Source: CAVXFB01 sp963760935 (GTDB taxonomy: Bacteria > Planctomycetota > Planctomycetia > Pirellulales > Thermoguttaceae). From it: a stretch of DNA of 64,000 nt. Shown piece by piece: positions 27,032-36,914 of this stretch (its first letter is position 1; each line of letters starts with the position of its first letter). The notes under the pieces were generated by a model. The model was not told the origin of the DNA, made no database searches, and saw only the letters and a list, made by a program, of their open reading frames with translations. Made by a program: the position numbers and the translations under genes. The stretch lies in NCBI GenBank assembly GCA_963760935.1, contig CAVXFB010000003.1, positions 1,116,001-1,180,000 of the forward strand. Reading direction: 5' to 3'.

Positions 27032-28072
27032 CTACGGTCCGAGCTTACGCTCCACTCGACCGACCGTGCCCAGGTGCTCCTTGAGACCGTCGCCAGCCAA
27101 CCACGTCCTCGCGCTGGCATTATCCTTCAAATAGGCGTCCCAAAATACGGCCGAGCACTCGGCAATCATTTGTTGGTACATCGCATCGCGAGCACTATTG
27201 CCTGCTCGCACATGGCCCGAATATGTCATGTGGTCGGCGCCCAGGAGTGTCACGAGATATTGATCCCCGCCCGACGTGTAGTCGAACGGCAACCTGCGCT
27301 GCTCGGCGGTCGTGGTCGCCACGATGCTATTGTCTTCCGTGCCCGTAATGTGCAAGCACGGAAGTTGTATGTCGCCAAAGGCCAGGCTGAGTGGAACTTG
27401 CCCCAACGGAACCGGCGAACTCATCGCCACGACGGCCTTCACGCGTGAATCGCGAAACGTCACTCGGCCGGGCAGCACCTCGCCGGCCAGCGCCAGCACC
27501 GTTTGCGCCCCAAAATCGTGCCCCGCCACGCCGATGCGGTTCAGATCGCATTGGCTACTGAAGCCCGCGGCCTGACGCTGTGCCTTTTCGAGTTGGTCGA
27601 TCACGAAGACAATGTCTAGGGGCCGATTGCGGATGTTTTCCGGAGCATAGAAAGCCCGCTGAAGTTCCTTCCGCGGTCGGATGCTCCCCTGCCGCACTTC
27701 TTCGTCACTCCCCTTGTGCTGCACGTGGACCGATACATATCCACAACTGGCCCAATACCGGCCAAGGTACGCGCAATCGTCGCGTGATCGTCCCAGCCCT
27801 GTGGAAAAAATAATGACCGGAAACGCCTCACTGCTGTCGGAAGGGACGTAGATCCGCACTGGCACGTTTCGGCTCCGCTGACCATCGAACCAGTTGCGAT
27901 CCATCACGGAAACGACAAAGCGAGACCGCGATGGAACCGGCGCGGTACCTGCCGCGTCGCCGGGGTCAAATACTTTGAGGGCGAGCAAGTCGGTAGCGGT
28001 CTCTGCGGCGTCGACCATTGCGAATTGCGCGATCGCCAATCCGGCAAGGAGAAGCGCGAGTCGATAGTGCAT
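27032..28072 (-). CDS. Secreted alpha/beta hydrolase with Asp in the nucleophile position
   Basis: 346 residues with a signal peptide (LALLLAGLAIAQFAMVDA). The fold resembles secreted lipase/PAF-acetylhydrolase-like hydrolases: VPVRIYVPSDSS, FPVIIFSTGLGRSRDD for the oxyanion region, GYVSVHVQHKGSDE, and a nucleophile elbow GVAGHDFGAQT. The usual Gly-x-Ser-x-Gly reads Gly-His-Asp186-Phe-Gly here. GTEDNSIV offers an acid residue and LGADHMTYSGH a histidine. An Asp nucleophile is normal in epoxide hydrolases and haloalkane dehalogenases, but in this secreted group Ser is expected. I chose the ATG at 28072 because GAGAGGA lies upstream. An ATG at 28105 is also possible. Confidence 0.7.
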   Translation of the reverse strand: MHYRLALLLAGLAIAQFAMVDAAETATDLLALKVFDPGDAAGTAPVPSRSRFVVSVMDRNWFDGQRSRNVPVRIYVPSDSSEAFPVIIFSTGLGRSRDDCAYLGRYWASCGYVSVHVQHKGSDEEVRQGSIRPRKELQRAFYAPENIRNRPLDIVFVIDQLEKAQRQAAGFSSQCDLNRIGVAGHDFGAQTVLALAGEVLPGRVTFRDSRVKAVVAMSSPVPLGQVPLSLAFGDIQLPCLHITGTEDNSIVATTTAEQRRLPFDYTSGGDQYLVTLLGADHMTYSGHVRAGNSARDAMYQQMIAECSAVFWDAYLKDNASARTWLAGDGLKEHLGTVGRVERKLGP

Positions 28073-28254
28073 GGACGGATTCCTCTCTGCACTGGTTTTC
28101 GGCATGCCTGGATTGCCTCAATCTGGCAAAACAGAAAGAGCCTGTGCCCCCCGCGCGGTCGTAATGAATGTAGTGCTCCTACGGCGCAAAACGCTGTGGA
28201 ACGATCGGGAGAATCGTGACAAATTCGCAGGGGAAAAGACCGGAGGAGCAAGGA

Positions 28255-28279
28255 GTGGGACAGACGGAACGCGTCCCAC
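28255..28279. other. Hairpin after the TPR gene
   Basis: GTGGGAC (28255-28261) and GTCCCAC (28273-28279) form a perfect seven-base stem with an 11-base loop. It lies just downstream of the TPR-protein stop on the minus strand and could stop transcription, although no T-run follows. Confidence 0.35.
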
Positions 28280-28329
28280 CAGTGACAATCCTCAGCCACC
28301 CATCAACAATCTCTCCTCGCTCGCCGCAT

Positions 28330-31300
28330 TCATTTCGGCAGGTGCGAAAGTTCCTTAAAAGAGGCGCCTTCCTCCGGCTGCAGCATCTGCTTGGTGAGCC
28401 CCGCCTTTATTGCCTTCTCCATCGTCGCGGCAGCATGGCTCCGTTCGCCGGCCTTGTCGTAGATTTGGGCCTGGTGGAAGAGCCGCACAGGCGACTCGGC
28501 GTCTGCCAGGGCTTCGTTCATGTCCGCCTGGGCTTTCTTCAGGTCGCCCTTTGCCAGATAGATGAGCGCCCGCGAGTCGAGTATCGCCCCAAGAGGGCCG
28601 GCGATTTCGATGGCCTGATTGATCAACCGTACCGCCTCATCGAGTCTGACGCCCTGCAAGGCGAGCAAGACCGCGAGGTTGTTCATCGCCTGAATATTCG
28701 TGGCATTCTTCTTGATGACTTCGCGGTAAATGGTCTCGGCATCGCTATAATGGCCTTGCCGACCATATATGTCAGCCATGACGAGCAGCAATGGAATCGG
28801 ACGATCGAATTGCGCAACGGCCTTCTTAGCAATGCGACCTACCCGCTGAAGTTGCTCGGGGCCCGCGATGCCGTCCTGAATGAACAACGAACAAACTTGA
28901 GCGAGGACGGGCGGGCTGTTGCTGTCCCATGTCCGATCCAACAGGTCCAGGGCTTCGTCGATTCGCCCTTGGCGCGCATAATACGCCACCAATACCCAGT
29001 CCGTACCTGAATTTTGTTCGACGTAGGTTCGGTATAGCGATTCCGCTTCTCGGAGAAACAGGTCGGCCATCGTGGTTTGCGCCCGATTCGTCAGTCGTTT
29101 GGCAAGCCCTTCCAACTTCTGCGCTATGGCAAAGACGCGGACATTCCGATCCGCCGGCTGAGCATTTGGCTTGTCCACGAAGGCCTTGAGCAGTTCGAAA
29201 GCCTCGGGGGCCTTGTCGCGGGCCACCAGGGCCTCGGCGCGGAGGCTGACCGAAACAAACTGGTTCGGGTAAATCTTCTCCAAGCGATCCACTTGCTCCC
29301 TAGCCGTGGAAATCTGGTTGTTCTCCAGCAGGGCCGCAATGTACGTCGCCAAATACCGACCGTTGTCGGGGCTCGCGGCGATCAACTTGCGGAGTATATT
29401 AAATGCCTTCTCCTGCATGTTCACCCGCAGGTATAATTGCGCCAGTTTGAAGCGATCACTTTCCGAAGCGACCTGATCCTGAACCATTTTCTCGTACGTG
29501 TGAATCGCCTCGTCACGGCGCTCGCGCTGCGGCGCATCCGCGTCCAGAGCGGCTTTGATGCGAATATCCATGGTTGTGCTTTCTGGCGACGCCAGATTCT
29601 TGTCGATCAAGTCTCTCGCCTTCTCCAGATTCTGATAGCCGCCGCGCTGCGATAAGATCGTGGCGTACTGCCGTCGCGCCGAAGCCACTTCACTATCTTT
29701 CGATGCGACTTCGCGTCCAATGATCCGCAACAGAAGCGTCTCTGCCGGCTTCGTATTGCCGTTGCGGCAGTAGAAGTCGGCGACCGCGAGCACCGTCGCC
29801 GGATCGTTGGGCGTCGCAGCCAACGCCAACTCATACTGGTCCTGCGCCGTCTCGTTCTTCTTCATCGCCTCATAGCATTGGGCCAGTCCCAACGCACGCT
29901 CCTTCTTCGGAATCTTCGCCTCAGCTTCGACCATGACCTTCTCAATCTCGTCGTCCTTGTCGACGCTCATAAGGAAGCGAACCAGCGAAATCCACGTACC
30001 CGGCTTCGTCGGCTCGAGATCTACGGCTCGGCGAAAAGACGTTTCGGCCTCAGCGAGAAGTTCCGCACCTTCCTTCGTGCGTCCCTGGGCCTTGAGATGG
30101 CGGCCAATGATATTCAACACGTCTCCATACCAAATGTGCTCTTGATAGTCCTTCGACTCGGATGTGCTGATCGTCTTGGCCTTTTCTAGAGCTCGATCGA
30201 AGTCGCCCAACTGCAGCGCGACTTCAACGGTGGCACGCGTCATTTCCGGAGTAAACGGCACTTGCTGCTTCTCCAATTCCCGCAGCAATCGATCGGCCTG
30301 ACTGTAGCGCTGCTTCACGAAAAGCAATTGAATCGTTCTCCGCACGGGACCGGGGCTCCTTTCACCCATCTCCATCGCGTTGAGATACTCTGCCAGGGCT
30401 TTATCCGTATTGCCTTGCCGATCGTAAATGGTGGCCATCACAACCGGTAGCCGCGACCACGTGGGCCGTATCTCGCGCGCCTGCGCCAACTTTTTCAATG
30501 CTTCGTCCAGCGAAGCACTGTCGGGCGGCGCATTTTTCGACCCCATGGTCAGCATGATTGCCTTTCCACATAGCCAGAACGGGTCTTGTCCGTTAACTCG
30601 CTCGATTTCCTTCAACGCCTGTTCCATGCCAGATTCGTCATTGGCGTACATCGCGTAATCGAACATCATGTAGCGCACTTGAATACTGTTCGGTTCCTTG
30701 TCCGCGATCTGTTGGCACAGCTTCCTCGCCAACGTCAGATCGCCGCCTTGCATGGCAGCGTTGACCAGTCCGCTCCAAAGTTGCAGACGCTGCGCGTCGC
30801 TGAAATGATCCACATTTTCCGACAGCTTGCGAAGTTCGTCCCCGGCATTCGAGCCCTTCAGGCGCACAACAGTCTGCGCTTGAGCCAGCCGCTGCTCGAC
30901 CGTGTCTCCCGAGTGCTTCTCCCAGTCATCGAGAATGCTTTGAATTTCTTTCGGGTCCTTCGAGAGTTGCGCAAGTTCCCCGCGGAGAAGGTCATTCTTA
31001 GGATTCTTGGCAATTGCGTTCTTTAATAGCTGTTCCGCCTCGGAAGTCCGATTTTGCAACCCAAGAATTTTCGCGCGCAAAATAGGGACCTGTATCGCCT
31101 CGGGATCGAGTTTCTGAATCTGGTCAAGCACCTTTTCCGCATCCGACCAGTTCTGCTCGGCCATCGGTCGCTTCAAATTCTGTTGGATGAGCATCTGGAC
31201 CTTCGGAATCAGCATGGCCGGCGTCAGCTTGCCAACCTTCGACAACTGGCTGTACACGTACAACGCTTCATCCACCTTGCCTTGGGCCATCAACGCATCA

Positions 31301-32634
31301 ACGAGTCCTGCCAAGGCCGGAGCACTCGACGGATTCGTCTTTAGCGCCCGGCGGAACGCTTCCACCTGTTGGTCTCGGTTCCCCGCCTTGCCATAGCAAT
31401 GTCCGATCAGCACGTCGGCTTGGCACTGCACCAGCGGCCACATCCCGAGCGAGCCTCGAATCCTCTCCAAGGTTTCCCGCGCCGCAAGCCAATGTTGTTG
31501 TGCGAACTCGATCCGCGCCGCAAGGAAATCGACAAGCGGCTTCTGCCACGCAGTACCGCGCAGCTCTTCTACGACTTGCTGCCCTTCCTTCAACTGGTTG
31601 CCATCGACCAGCAGCGTCGCCAAACGCCAAAGGAGTTGCGGTTGTCGCTTCGTTGCCCTCAGCCCTTGTTGTACGGCCTCGATCGACTTAGCCCGGTCGC
31701 CTGCCGCAAGCTCCACCTGCGACACCGCGATGTAGACCTCAACGTCATCCCCGTAGAGCTTCAGCGCGCGGGCCGCACACTCCCGTGCCTTTTCAATGTC
31801 CTTCTGAGTGATATAACAACTTACCGCCAGCAATAGCACCTCACGATCGTCGGGCGCCAACTTCAACGCCTCCGTTGCTTCACGGAAAGCATCGTTATTC
31901 GCCTCGATGTTCTTCAGATATACGCCACGCGATAAATGCGCCTTATACGAATCAGGATTCGCCGTCACGAGTCGTTCCATCAACTCGTCGGCTTCCCTGG
32001 TCCGGCCTAAACGATGTCGGAGAAGTGTGGCCAACGGCGCATAAGCCTCGATGTTCTTGGGCGAGAGTTCGATCGCCTGTTTGTAGTTCTCAACCGCCAA
32101 ATCAGTTTCGCCAGTCTCGGCGTTACACTGGCCTAAGAGTTGCCAAAGCTCCGATTGTTTGTCCTTCGGCGTCTGTGGCACCAAGAAGTCGCGCAAGTGT
32201 TCCTTGGCCGCTTGGTACAGCTTGGCCTGAATTGCCATGTTGACCACACGGCGTCGAGCGGCCTGCCGGTCCGGCTGCATTCGGAGCAGGCTCTCCAGCG
32301 TGCTGAACGCCTGAGAAAATGATCGAGAGTCCTTGGCTCGGTCCGCTAGCAGCATGCCAAGTCTCTCCATCGAGTCGTATTCCTTCGGCTTCAATCGCAC
32401 GTACCAAGACAGGTTTTGTATGCCCTTTCTATACGCCTCCTCCGCCGCGTCCGTATCCTTTGCCTTATCGGCCGCCTCGGCATCTTCGAGGTACTTGTCG
32501 GCTTCGCGCTTAAAGACATCGGCGTTGCGGACCAACTGATACCCGTGCACGAAATAGACGCCCACGACAAACACCAATCCAAGCACCAGCAGCACGACCG
32601 TCAGCCGAACATTGAGCGTTCTCACGGCGGACAC
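28330..32634 (-). CDS. Very large membrane-anchored TPR protein
   Basis: 1434 residues with one N-terminal transmembrane helix (about residues 9-30) followed by tetratricopeptide repeats almost to the end. Examples are LWQLLGQCNAETGETDLAVENYKQAIELSPKN-type units near 165-200 and QAMNNLAVLLALQGVRLDEA near 1340. Such repeats form helical scaffolds for protein partners. It is the last gene of a likely operon with a nucleotide-sugar dehydrogenase and a VanZ-like protein. That makes a role in surface polysaccharide or PEP-CTERM/exosortase export plausible (compare PrsT-type TPR proteins), but no specific function is shown. Start ATG at 32634. Confidence 0.75.
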   Translation of the reverse strand: MSAVRTLNVRLTVVLLVLGLVFVVGVYFVHGYQLVRNADVFKREADKYLEDAEAADKAKDTDAAEEAYRKGIQNLSWYVRLKPKEYDSMERLGMLLADRAKDSRSFSQAFSTLESLLRMQPDRQAARRRVVNMAIQAKLYQAAKEHLRDFLVPQTPKDKQSELWQLLGQCNAETGETDLAVENYKQAIELSPKNIEAYAPLATLLRHRLGRTREADELMERLVTANPDSYKAHLSRGVYLKNIEANNDAFREATEALKLAPDDREVLLLAVSCYITQKDIEKARECAARALKLYGDDVEVYIAVSQVELAAGDRAKSIEAVQQGLRATKRQPQLLWRLATLLVDGNQLKEGQQVVEELRGTAWQKPLVDFLAARIEFAQQHWLAARETLERIRGSLGMWPLVQCQADVLIGHCYGKAGNRDQQVEAFRRALKTNPSSAPALAGLVDALMAQGKVDEALYVYSQLSKVGKLTPAMLIPKVQMLIQQNLKRPMAEQNWSDAEKVLDQIQKLDPEAIQVPILRAKILGLQNRTSEAEQLLKNAIAKNPKNDLLRGELAQLSKDPKEIQSILDDWEKHSGDTVEQRLAQAQTVVRLKGSNAGDELRKLSENVDHFSDAQRLQLWSGLVNAAMQGGDLTLARKLCQQIADKEPNSIQVRYMMFDYAMYANDESGMEQALKEIERVNGQDPFWLCGKAIMLTMGSKNAPPDSASLDEALKKLAQAREIRPTWSRLPVVMATIYDRQGNTDKALAEYLNAMEMGERSPGPVRRTIQLLFVKQRYSQADRLLRELEKQQVPFTPEMTRATVEVALQLGDFDRALEKAKTISTSESKDYQEHIWYGDVLNIIGRHLKAQGRTKEGAELLAEAETSFRRAVDLEPTKPGTWISLVRFLMSVDKDDEIEKVMVEAEAKIPKKERALGLAQCYEAMKKNETAQDQYELALAATPNDPATVLAVADFYCRNGNTKPAETLLLRIIGREVASKDSEVASARRQYATILSQRGGYQNLEKARDLIDKNLASPESTTMDIRIKAALDADAPQRERRDEAIHTYEKMVQDQVASESDRFKLAQLYLRVNMQEKAFNILRKLIAASPDNGRYLATYIAALLENNQISTAREQVDRLEKIYPNQFVSVSLRAEALVARDKAPEAFELLKAFVDKPNAQPADRNVRVFAIAQKLEGLAKRLTNRAQTTMADLFLREAESLYRTYVEQNSGTDWVLVAYYARQGRIDEALDLLDRTWDSNSPPVLAQVCSLFIQDGIAGPEQLQRVGRIAKKAVAQFDRPIPLLLVMADIYGRQGHYSDAETIYREVIKKNATNIQAMNNLAVLLALQGVRLDEAVRLINQAIEIAGPLGAILDSRALIYLAKGDLKKAQADMNEALADAESPVRLFHQAQIYDKAGERSHAAATMEKAIKAGLTKQMLQPEEGASFKELSHLPK

Positions 32635-32701
32635 CTCAAAAAATTAGCGTTTCAGGTTGAAAAAGACCCAATTAAACAATGACTCCCGCACCGTCGACTC
32701 A

Positions 32702-33139
32702 TCAGCGCCACCACGACGCACGCCGGGCTTCTTGCCTCACCGGGTCGATGCGGTGGCTCGGTTCCGTCTGCAGCGCCACCTTCGCCCGCATTCCCACCAT
32801 AACGGCCATGAGCCAACAGACCAACGACGCTGCGCCGATGCCGGCCACGTCTTGCAGCCAGTCGGCCCACTCCGGCGTCCGCGGCGGCAAAAAGCTCTGC
32901 GCCACTTCCGTCATCCCGCCATACGCGACCAATAGCATCACGATGGCCCACCGCGGCACCGGCCAACGCACGCTCAACGCGAGCACGGCCAACGCGCCGA
33001 AGCTCAGGAAGTGGGCCGCCGGCATCAATGATCGCAACAGCGACGGCGCGTTCCCGTGTACGCCGATCAACCGTAGCGGGTCCTCCGTCAGCAACAACGC
33101 CGTCAAAAACATCAAATATGCTATGCAAACAAGTCGCAT
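32702..33139 (-). CDS. VanZ-like membrane protein
   Basis: 145 residues, four transmembrane helices. The central block HFLSFGALAVLAL, then YGGMTEVAQSF and EWADWLQDVAGI, matches the VanZ family, first linked to teicoplanin resistance and often found near polysaccharide or exosortase genes. The ATG at 33139 overlaps the restored stop of the upstream dehydrogenase in a TGATG junction, a classic sign of translational coupling, so I prefer it over the ATG at 33151. It ends 67 bases before the TPR gene. Confidence 0.8.
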   Translation of the reverse strand: MRLVCIAYLMFLTALLLTEDPLRLIGVHGNAPSLLRSLMPAAHFLSFGALAVLALSVRWPVPRWAIVMLLVAYGGMTEVAQSFLPPRTPEWADWLQDVAGIGAASLVCWLMAVMVGMRAKVALQTEPSHRIDPVRQEARRASWWR

Positions 33140-34523
33140 CAGGCCTTGCATATCTTCTCCCGCCCCATGCAGACGCCCTTCGTCGCATTCCGCGTGTCCA
33201 CCACCAGCGGCGCGTGCCGCACGATGAACTCGTAGTCGTACGCCGAATGGTCCGTCGCGATCAGCACACAATCCTGCCCAGCCAAAATTCTTCGGTCAGG
33301 CAAGAACTCTCCATCGGTATCTGAAAATGACGCGTCCGTGGCAGGCTGGGAATGTGCGGGTCGTTGTACGACACCACCGCCCCACGCTGCTGCAACAATT
33401 CAATCAGAATAAACGCCGGACTCTCCCGCGCGTCGTCCACGTCCTTCTTGTACGCCACGCCCAGCACGCATACCTTGCTGCCAAAGACCGGCTTGCCTCG
33501 CTGATTGAGCGCCTCGGCAAGTCGATCGACCACGTACCGTGGCATCCCCGTATTGATTTCGCCCGCCAACTCGATGAAACGCGTCGTCATGCCGTGACAC
33601 CGAGCAAGCCACGTCAGATAAAACGGATCGATCGGAATGCAGTGCCCGCCAAGTCCTGGTCCCGGATAGAAGGCCTGAAACCCGAACGGCTTCGTCTTCG
33701 CCGCCTCGATCACTTCCCACACGTCGAGGCCGATTCGATCGAACAGCGTCTTCAATTCGTTCACCAGCGCGATATTGATCGCCCGGTACGAATTCTCCAG
33801 GATCTTGCAGGCCTCGGCAACCTCGCAACTGCTGACCGGGATCACCTCCGGCATGCCTTGGCGATACAGTTGCACGGCCAAGTCGCGGCTCACCTCGTCC
33901 GAACCGCCCACCACTTTCGGAATGTTGCCAGCCGTAAAGTCCGGATTGCCCGGGTCTTCGCGCTCGGGGCTATAGGCCAAAAAGAAGTCCTTACCCAGCA
34001 CCAGCCCAGTCTCTTGCAGTATAGGCAGCACGACGTCGCGGGTCGTACCCGGGTAAGTCGTGCTTTCCAACACCACGAGTTGTCCCGGTCGCAGATGGGC
34101 CGCGATCTCACGCGCGGTCGCCTCGACATACACCAGATCCGGATCGCGGCTCTGGTTCAGCGGCGTCGGCACGCAGATCAGCAGGACATCGGCCTCGGCC
34201 ATCCGGCTCATGTCGGCCGTCGGCACAAAACGCCCCTCTTTGACGCATTGGCCGATCCACTGCGACGAAATGTGTTCGATATAGCTGCGGCCTTCTTGCA
34301 GACTTGCCACCTTCGTGGCGTCGACGTCGAAACCCAACGCCTGGAATCCTGCGGCCACAAATGTGCGAATCAGCGGAAGACCGACGTAACCCAGCCCGAT
34401 GATCCCGATTTTCGCCGTCTTCTTGCCGAGCGCCGCCTCCAACGGCAGCCCAACCGCTTTCTCTCCATCCCCTGCCGGTTTCGCACTCCCCAACTCCGTC
34501 GTTTCCAATGTCTTCCGCATCAA
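33139..34523 (-). CDS. Nucleotide-sugar dehydrogenase, UDP-glucose/UDP-N-acetyl type (frameshifted at 3' end)
   Basis: It oxidises a UDP-sugar to the uronic acid for surface polysaccharide. The NAD-binding motif KIGIIGLGYVGLPL is near residue 37. LICVPTPLNQSRDPDL, LESTTYPGTTRDVVLP and the catalytic block GPGLGGHCIPIDPFYLTW (Cys nucleophile) follow. This pattern fits the WecC/TviB-like group. The C-terminal domain breaks at an A-run (33284-33287 on the plus strand) that lacks one base. Restoring it gives EEFLAGQDCVLIATDHSAYD and a stop at 33139 instead of 33261, for about 461 residues. It leads the operon with the VanZ-like and TPR genes. Confidence 0.88.
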
Positions 34524-34776
34524 CGGATCTCCGAGTGTCTTCGCTCAGAAAAGTGTGTAGCACCAGATATGGTACTGTCGCGGTATCGCAAAACCGACTT
34601 ATGCGGCCAGATCCCTGCCGCCCAAGGCTGGGTCATACGTCACGGCATGCTCTCAGCGGCCACGCCCCCAACTCAATTGCATTGTAATTGATGCCAGTGG
34701 CGTTGCAAGCAAACACGCCACCCAAACGGAGGGAATCGCCGCGGCGCCTTCGTAATTCTAGTCCGAATGTGCCGAT

Positions 34777-35451
34777 CTACCGGGCTAGCGCGAACCAATC
34801 GACGGCCGCGTCGAACCGATCGCTCTGCCAACCCACCTCGGCCAGTATCGATACATCCAGTCGGGTGGCCAACTCGCGGCGGTTGCTCGCCAAACTCACA
34901 TCCTCGCCCGACGGTGGCCCAACGTGGTTCAACACCACGCCAACCACCGGCAACCGCCGAGCCCGGGCCGCGATCAGCGTTTGCAGTGTCTGGTTGATCG
35001 TTCCCAGCACGTTCCGCGAAACCACGATCAGCGGAAATCCAAAATCCTCGGCCAGATCGGCCACATACTCGGTTTCGCCCATGGGCGACATCAGCCCGCC
35101 GGCGCCCTCGACCACGACCACGTCCGCCCGTTGCCGCCAATAGTCCAGCCCGCGCCGCATCAATTCGCCGTCAAGCTGCTTGCCTTCTGCCCTGGCTGCC
35201 AAATGCGGAGCCAGCGGAGCGACAAATCGCTGTGGGCATACCTGCTCCAATTCACCCGGCCGCCCCGCCGCATCCCACAGCGTCACCGCATCTTCCGAGA
35301 CCAGCCTGCCATCCACCATTTGACATCCGCTAGCTGCCGGCTTGTACACGCCCACGCGGTGACCGCCACCCGCCAGCGCCCTCGCAATCAGCCCGCCGAC
35401 GTACGTCTTCCCCACGCCCGTATCGGTGCCAGTAATAAAGAGCCCGGTCAT
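34777..35451 (-). CDS. bioD: Dethiobiotin synthetase
   Basis: BioD is the ATP-dependent enzyme that closes the ureido ring of dethiobiotin, the step before biotin synthase. The 224-residue protein has the P-loop GTDTGVGKTYVGGLIA at the N-terminus, KPAASGC with the substrate lysine, VVVEGAGGLMSPM near residue 112, and LIVVSRNVLGTINQTLQT. The frame is open far upstream, but the ATG at 35451 is the natural start. No other biotin gene is adjacent. The gene lies downstream of the tRNA-Gln gene on the same strand. Confidence 0.92.
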   Translation of the reverse strand: MTGLFITGTDTGVGKTYVGGLIARALAGGGHRVGVYKPAASGCQMVDGRLVSEDAVTLWDAAGRPGELEQVCPQRFVAPLAPHLAARAEGKQLDGELMRRGLDYWRQRADVVVVEGAGGLMSPMGETEYVADLAEDFGFPLIVVSRNVLGTINQTLQTLIAARARRLPVVGVVLNHVGPPSGEDVSLASNRRELATRLDVSILAEVGWQSDRFDAAVDWFALAR

Positions 35452-35857
35452 TTCAGTGGCTGGTTCATTTTGGGTGGCACGCCCTGAGCAGCGAAGGGCG
35501 CGGTAGTCATCGTGCGCCGGATGCCACGGGCTGCTTCTCAGCCCGTGCTGCGGATGATCCATGTGCTGGCCCCCTCCGCGCCAAAACTGTGCAGTTCTCC
35601 AGGTCGGTAGCCAGAAACGCTTGCACACGTTGTCGGCAGCCGGATCTGGTTGAACTCCTCGTCCACAGCCCGCAGGGCTTAAACAAGACAGCCCAGGATT
35701 GCCGCGCCGCGGCCATCCTGGGACTATTCCCGCCACAAACACGTCAACCCTGCAAGGGTTGCATAATCCCGCACCGACTCCGCCCCCACAGAACCATCGC
35801 GACCCGGTGCCAACCCGCACGTGCCAACCTCGCCCCCGCCTCCCCCGTCCACAAAAG
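35452..35857. other. Intergenic region filled with palindromic repeats
   Basis: The 406 bases between bioD and tRNA-Gln hold no plausible gene. They contain a partial copy of the TGGCACGCCC element (35471-35500), the stem ATGCCACGGGCTGC/CAGCCCGTGC near 35520-35552, an AGCCCAGGAT/ATCCTGGG pair near 35690-35725, and a short hairpin AACCCTGCAAGGGTT near 35745. These look like degenerate dispersed repeats. Confidence 0.5.
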
Positions 35858-35928
35858 CTACCCCGCAAGGATTTGAACCTTGAATAGCGGAACCAAAATC
35901 CGCTGTGTTACCATTACACCACGGGGTA
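35858..35928 (-). tRNA. tRNA-Gln (anticodon TTG)
   Basis: A 71-base cloverleaf on the minus strand. The acceptor stem TACCCCG pairs with CGGGGTA. The D arm is GTGT/ACAC, the anticodon stem GCGGA/TCCGC holds the loop TTTTGGT with anticodon TTG, and the T arm is CAAGG/CCTTG. The discriminator base is G, usual for Gln. The 3' CCA is not encoded. Confidence 0.95.
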
Positions 35929-36162
35929 TCCAGGCCACAATCTTACACGGACGAGGCAGGCCCCTGCAAGCCCGTGCCGGACACCCGATGCAAGGCCGCC
36001 GTCGGGCGGTTGGGGGCCCAAACCGCAATACGTTCAGCCGCAAACGGTTACGGGCGAGGTCGATCGTTTCTGAAGTCGCGTTAAGATGGCGCGAAAGCAG
36101 GCATTGCCCGGAATCTGCCTCCTGCTTGCCCTTGCGTGTTTTCGCGATCCTTTATTACGGAT

Positions 36163-36852
36163 TCAATCACTCGGCTCGTCGTGGCACGTTTGCCTGCTCC
36201 GGGCGCAAATTCCCAGGGCGTCGTAGAGGCGCGGATCGGCCAAGCTGGCAATGACCAGCGACGCCATGCTGAAATCCTGGTCTCGACTGTGCTCGCCCGG
36301 CACCGCCACCGCAAATGTGCCCGCGGCTGCGGCCGCCCGGCAGCCGTTGTGGCTGTCCTCCAGCACGGCAATCTCGCTCGGCGGCGTTCCGAAACGCCGT
36401 GCGGCGGTCACGTATATTTCGGGGTCCGGCTTCCCATGAACGATGTCCTCAGCCGTTAGGATGAACCGAAACCGCTTCTGCAGATCCAGCGGCCGCAAAC
36501 AGGCCTCGACCAACTCGCGACAACTGCTGGTGGCAATCGCCTTCGGAATGCGGGCATGCTCCAGACCATCGAGCAATTCGAGCAAGCCAGGCATCGGCGA
36601 TAGACGAGTGTCGAGCAGGCTGATGAACAGCCGGTTAGACTCTGCCGCCAAAACGTCCCACGTCTCCGTCAGTCCACAATGGCGGATCATCGCTTCGAAG
36701 CCCGGCTGCGGTCGCAGCCCCATCATGGCGTCCTTCAATTCGGCACTAAACACATGGCCCCGCCGCCGAAGCAACTCTGAGCCCACGGCCGAGTACACGT
36801 CCTCCGTGTTGAACATCAGGCCGTCCATATCGAAAACAACAGCACGGATCAT
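36163..36852 (-). CDS. HAD-superfamily phosphatase/phosphoglucomutase-like hydrolase
   Basis: 229 residues of the HAD IA group. Motif I is VVFDMDGLMFNTED at the N-terminus (Asp nucleophile and general acid), motif II is IATSSC near 107, and motif III/IV is HGKPDPEIYVTAARRFG with VLEDSHNGCRAAAAAG. The small helical cap and the LMFNTED start resemble beta-phosphoglucomutases and sugar-phosphate phosphatases. The substrate cannot be read from sequence. Start ATG 36852. The gene stands alone about 60 bases downstream of the Nudix gene, with simple repeats between. Confidence 0.88.
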   Translation of the reverse strand: MIRAVVFDMDGLMFNTEDVYSAVGSELLRRRGHVFSAELKDAMMGLRPQPGFEAMIRHCGLTETWDVLAAESNRLFISLLDTRLSPMPGLLELLDGLEHARIPKAIATSSCRELVEACLRPLDLQKRFRFILTAEDIVHGKPDPEIYVTAARRFGTPPSEIAVLEDSHNGCRAAAAAGTFAVAVPGEHSRDQDFSMASLVIASLADPRLYDALGICARSRQTCHDEPSD

Positions 36853-36867
36853 AGCGATATTTGCCTG

Positions 36868-36913
36868 CTGACTACTGATAGCTGACCGCTGATAGCTGAC
36901 TACTGATAGCTAC
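36868..36913. repeat. Short tandem CTGATAGCTGAC repeat
   Basis: Three or four degenerate copies of a 12-base unit around CTGATAGCTGAC fill the space between the Nudix and HAD genes. Similar low-complexity strings (TTAGGGATT, GTTAGTGGTCAGTG, CCACTAACCACTAGCC) occur at 2470-2497, 45834-45889 and 59362-59397. Confidence 0.6.
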
Positions 36914-36914
36914 T

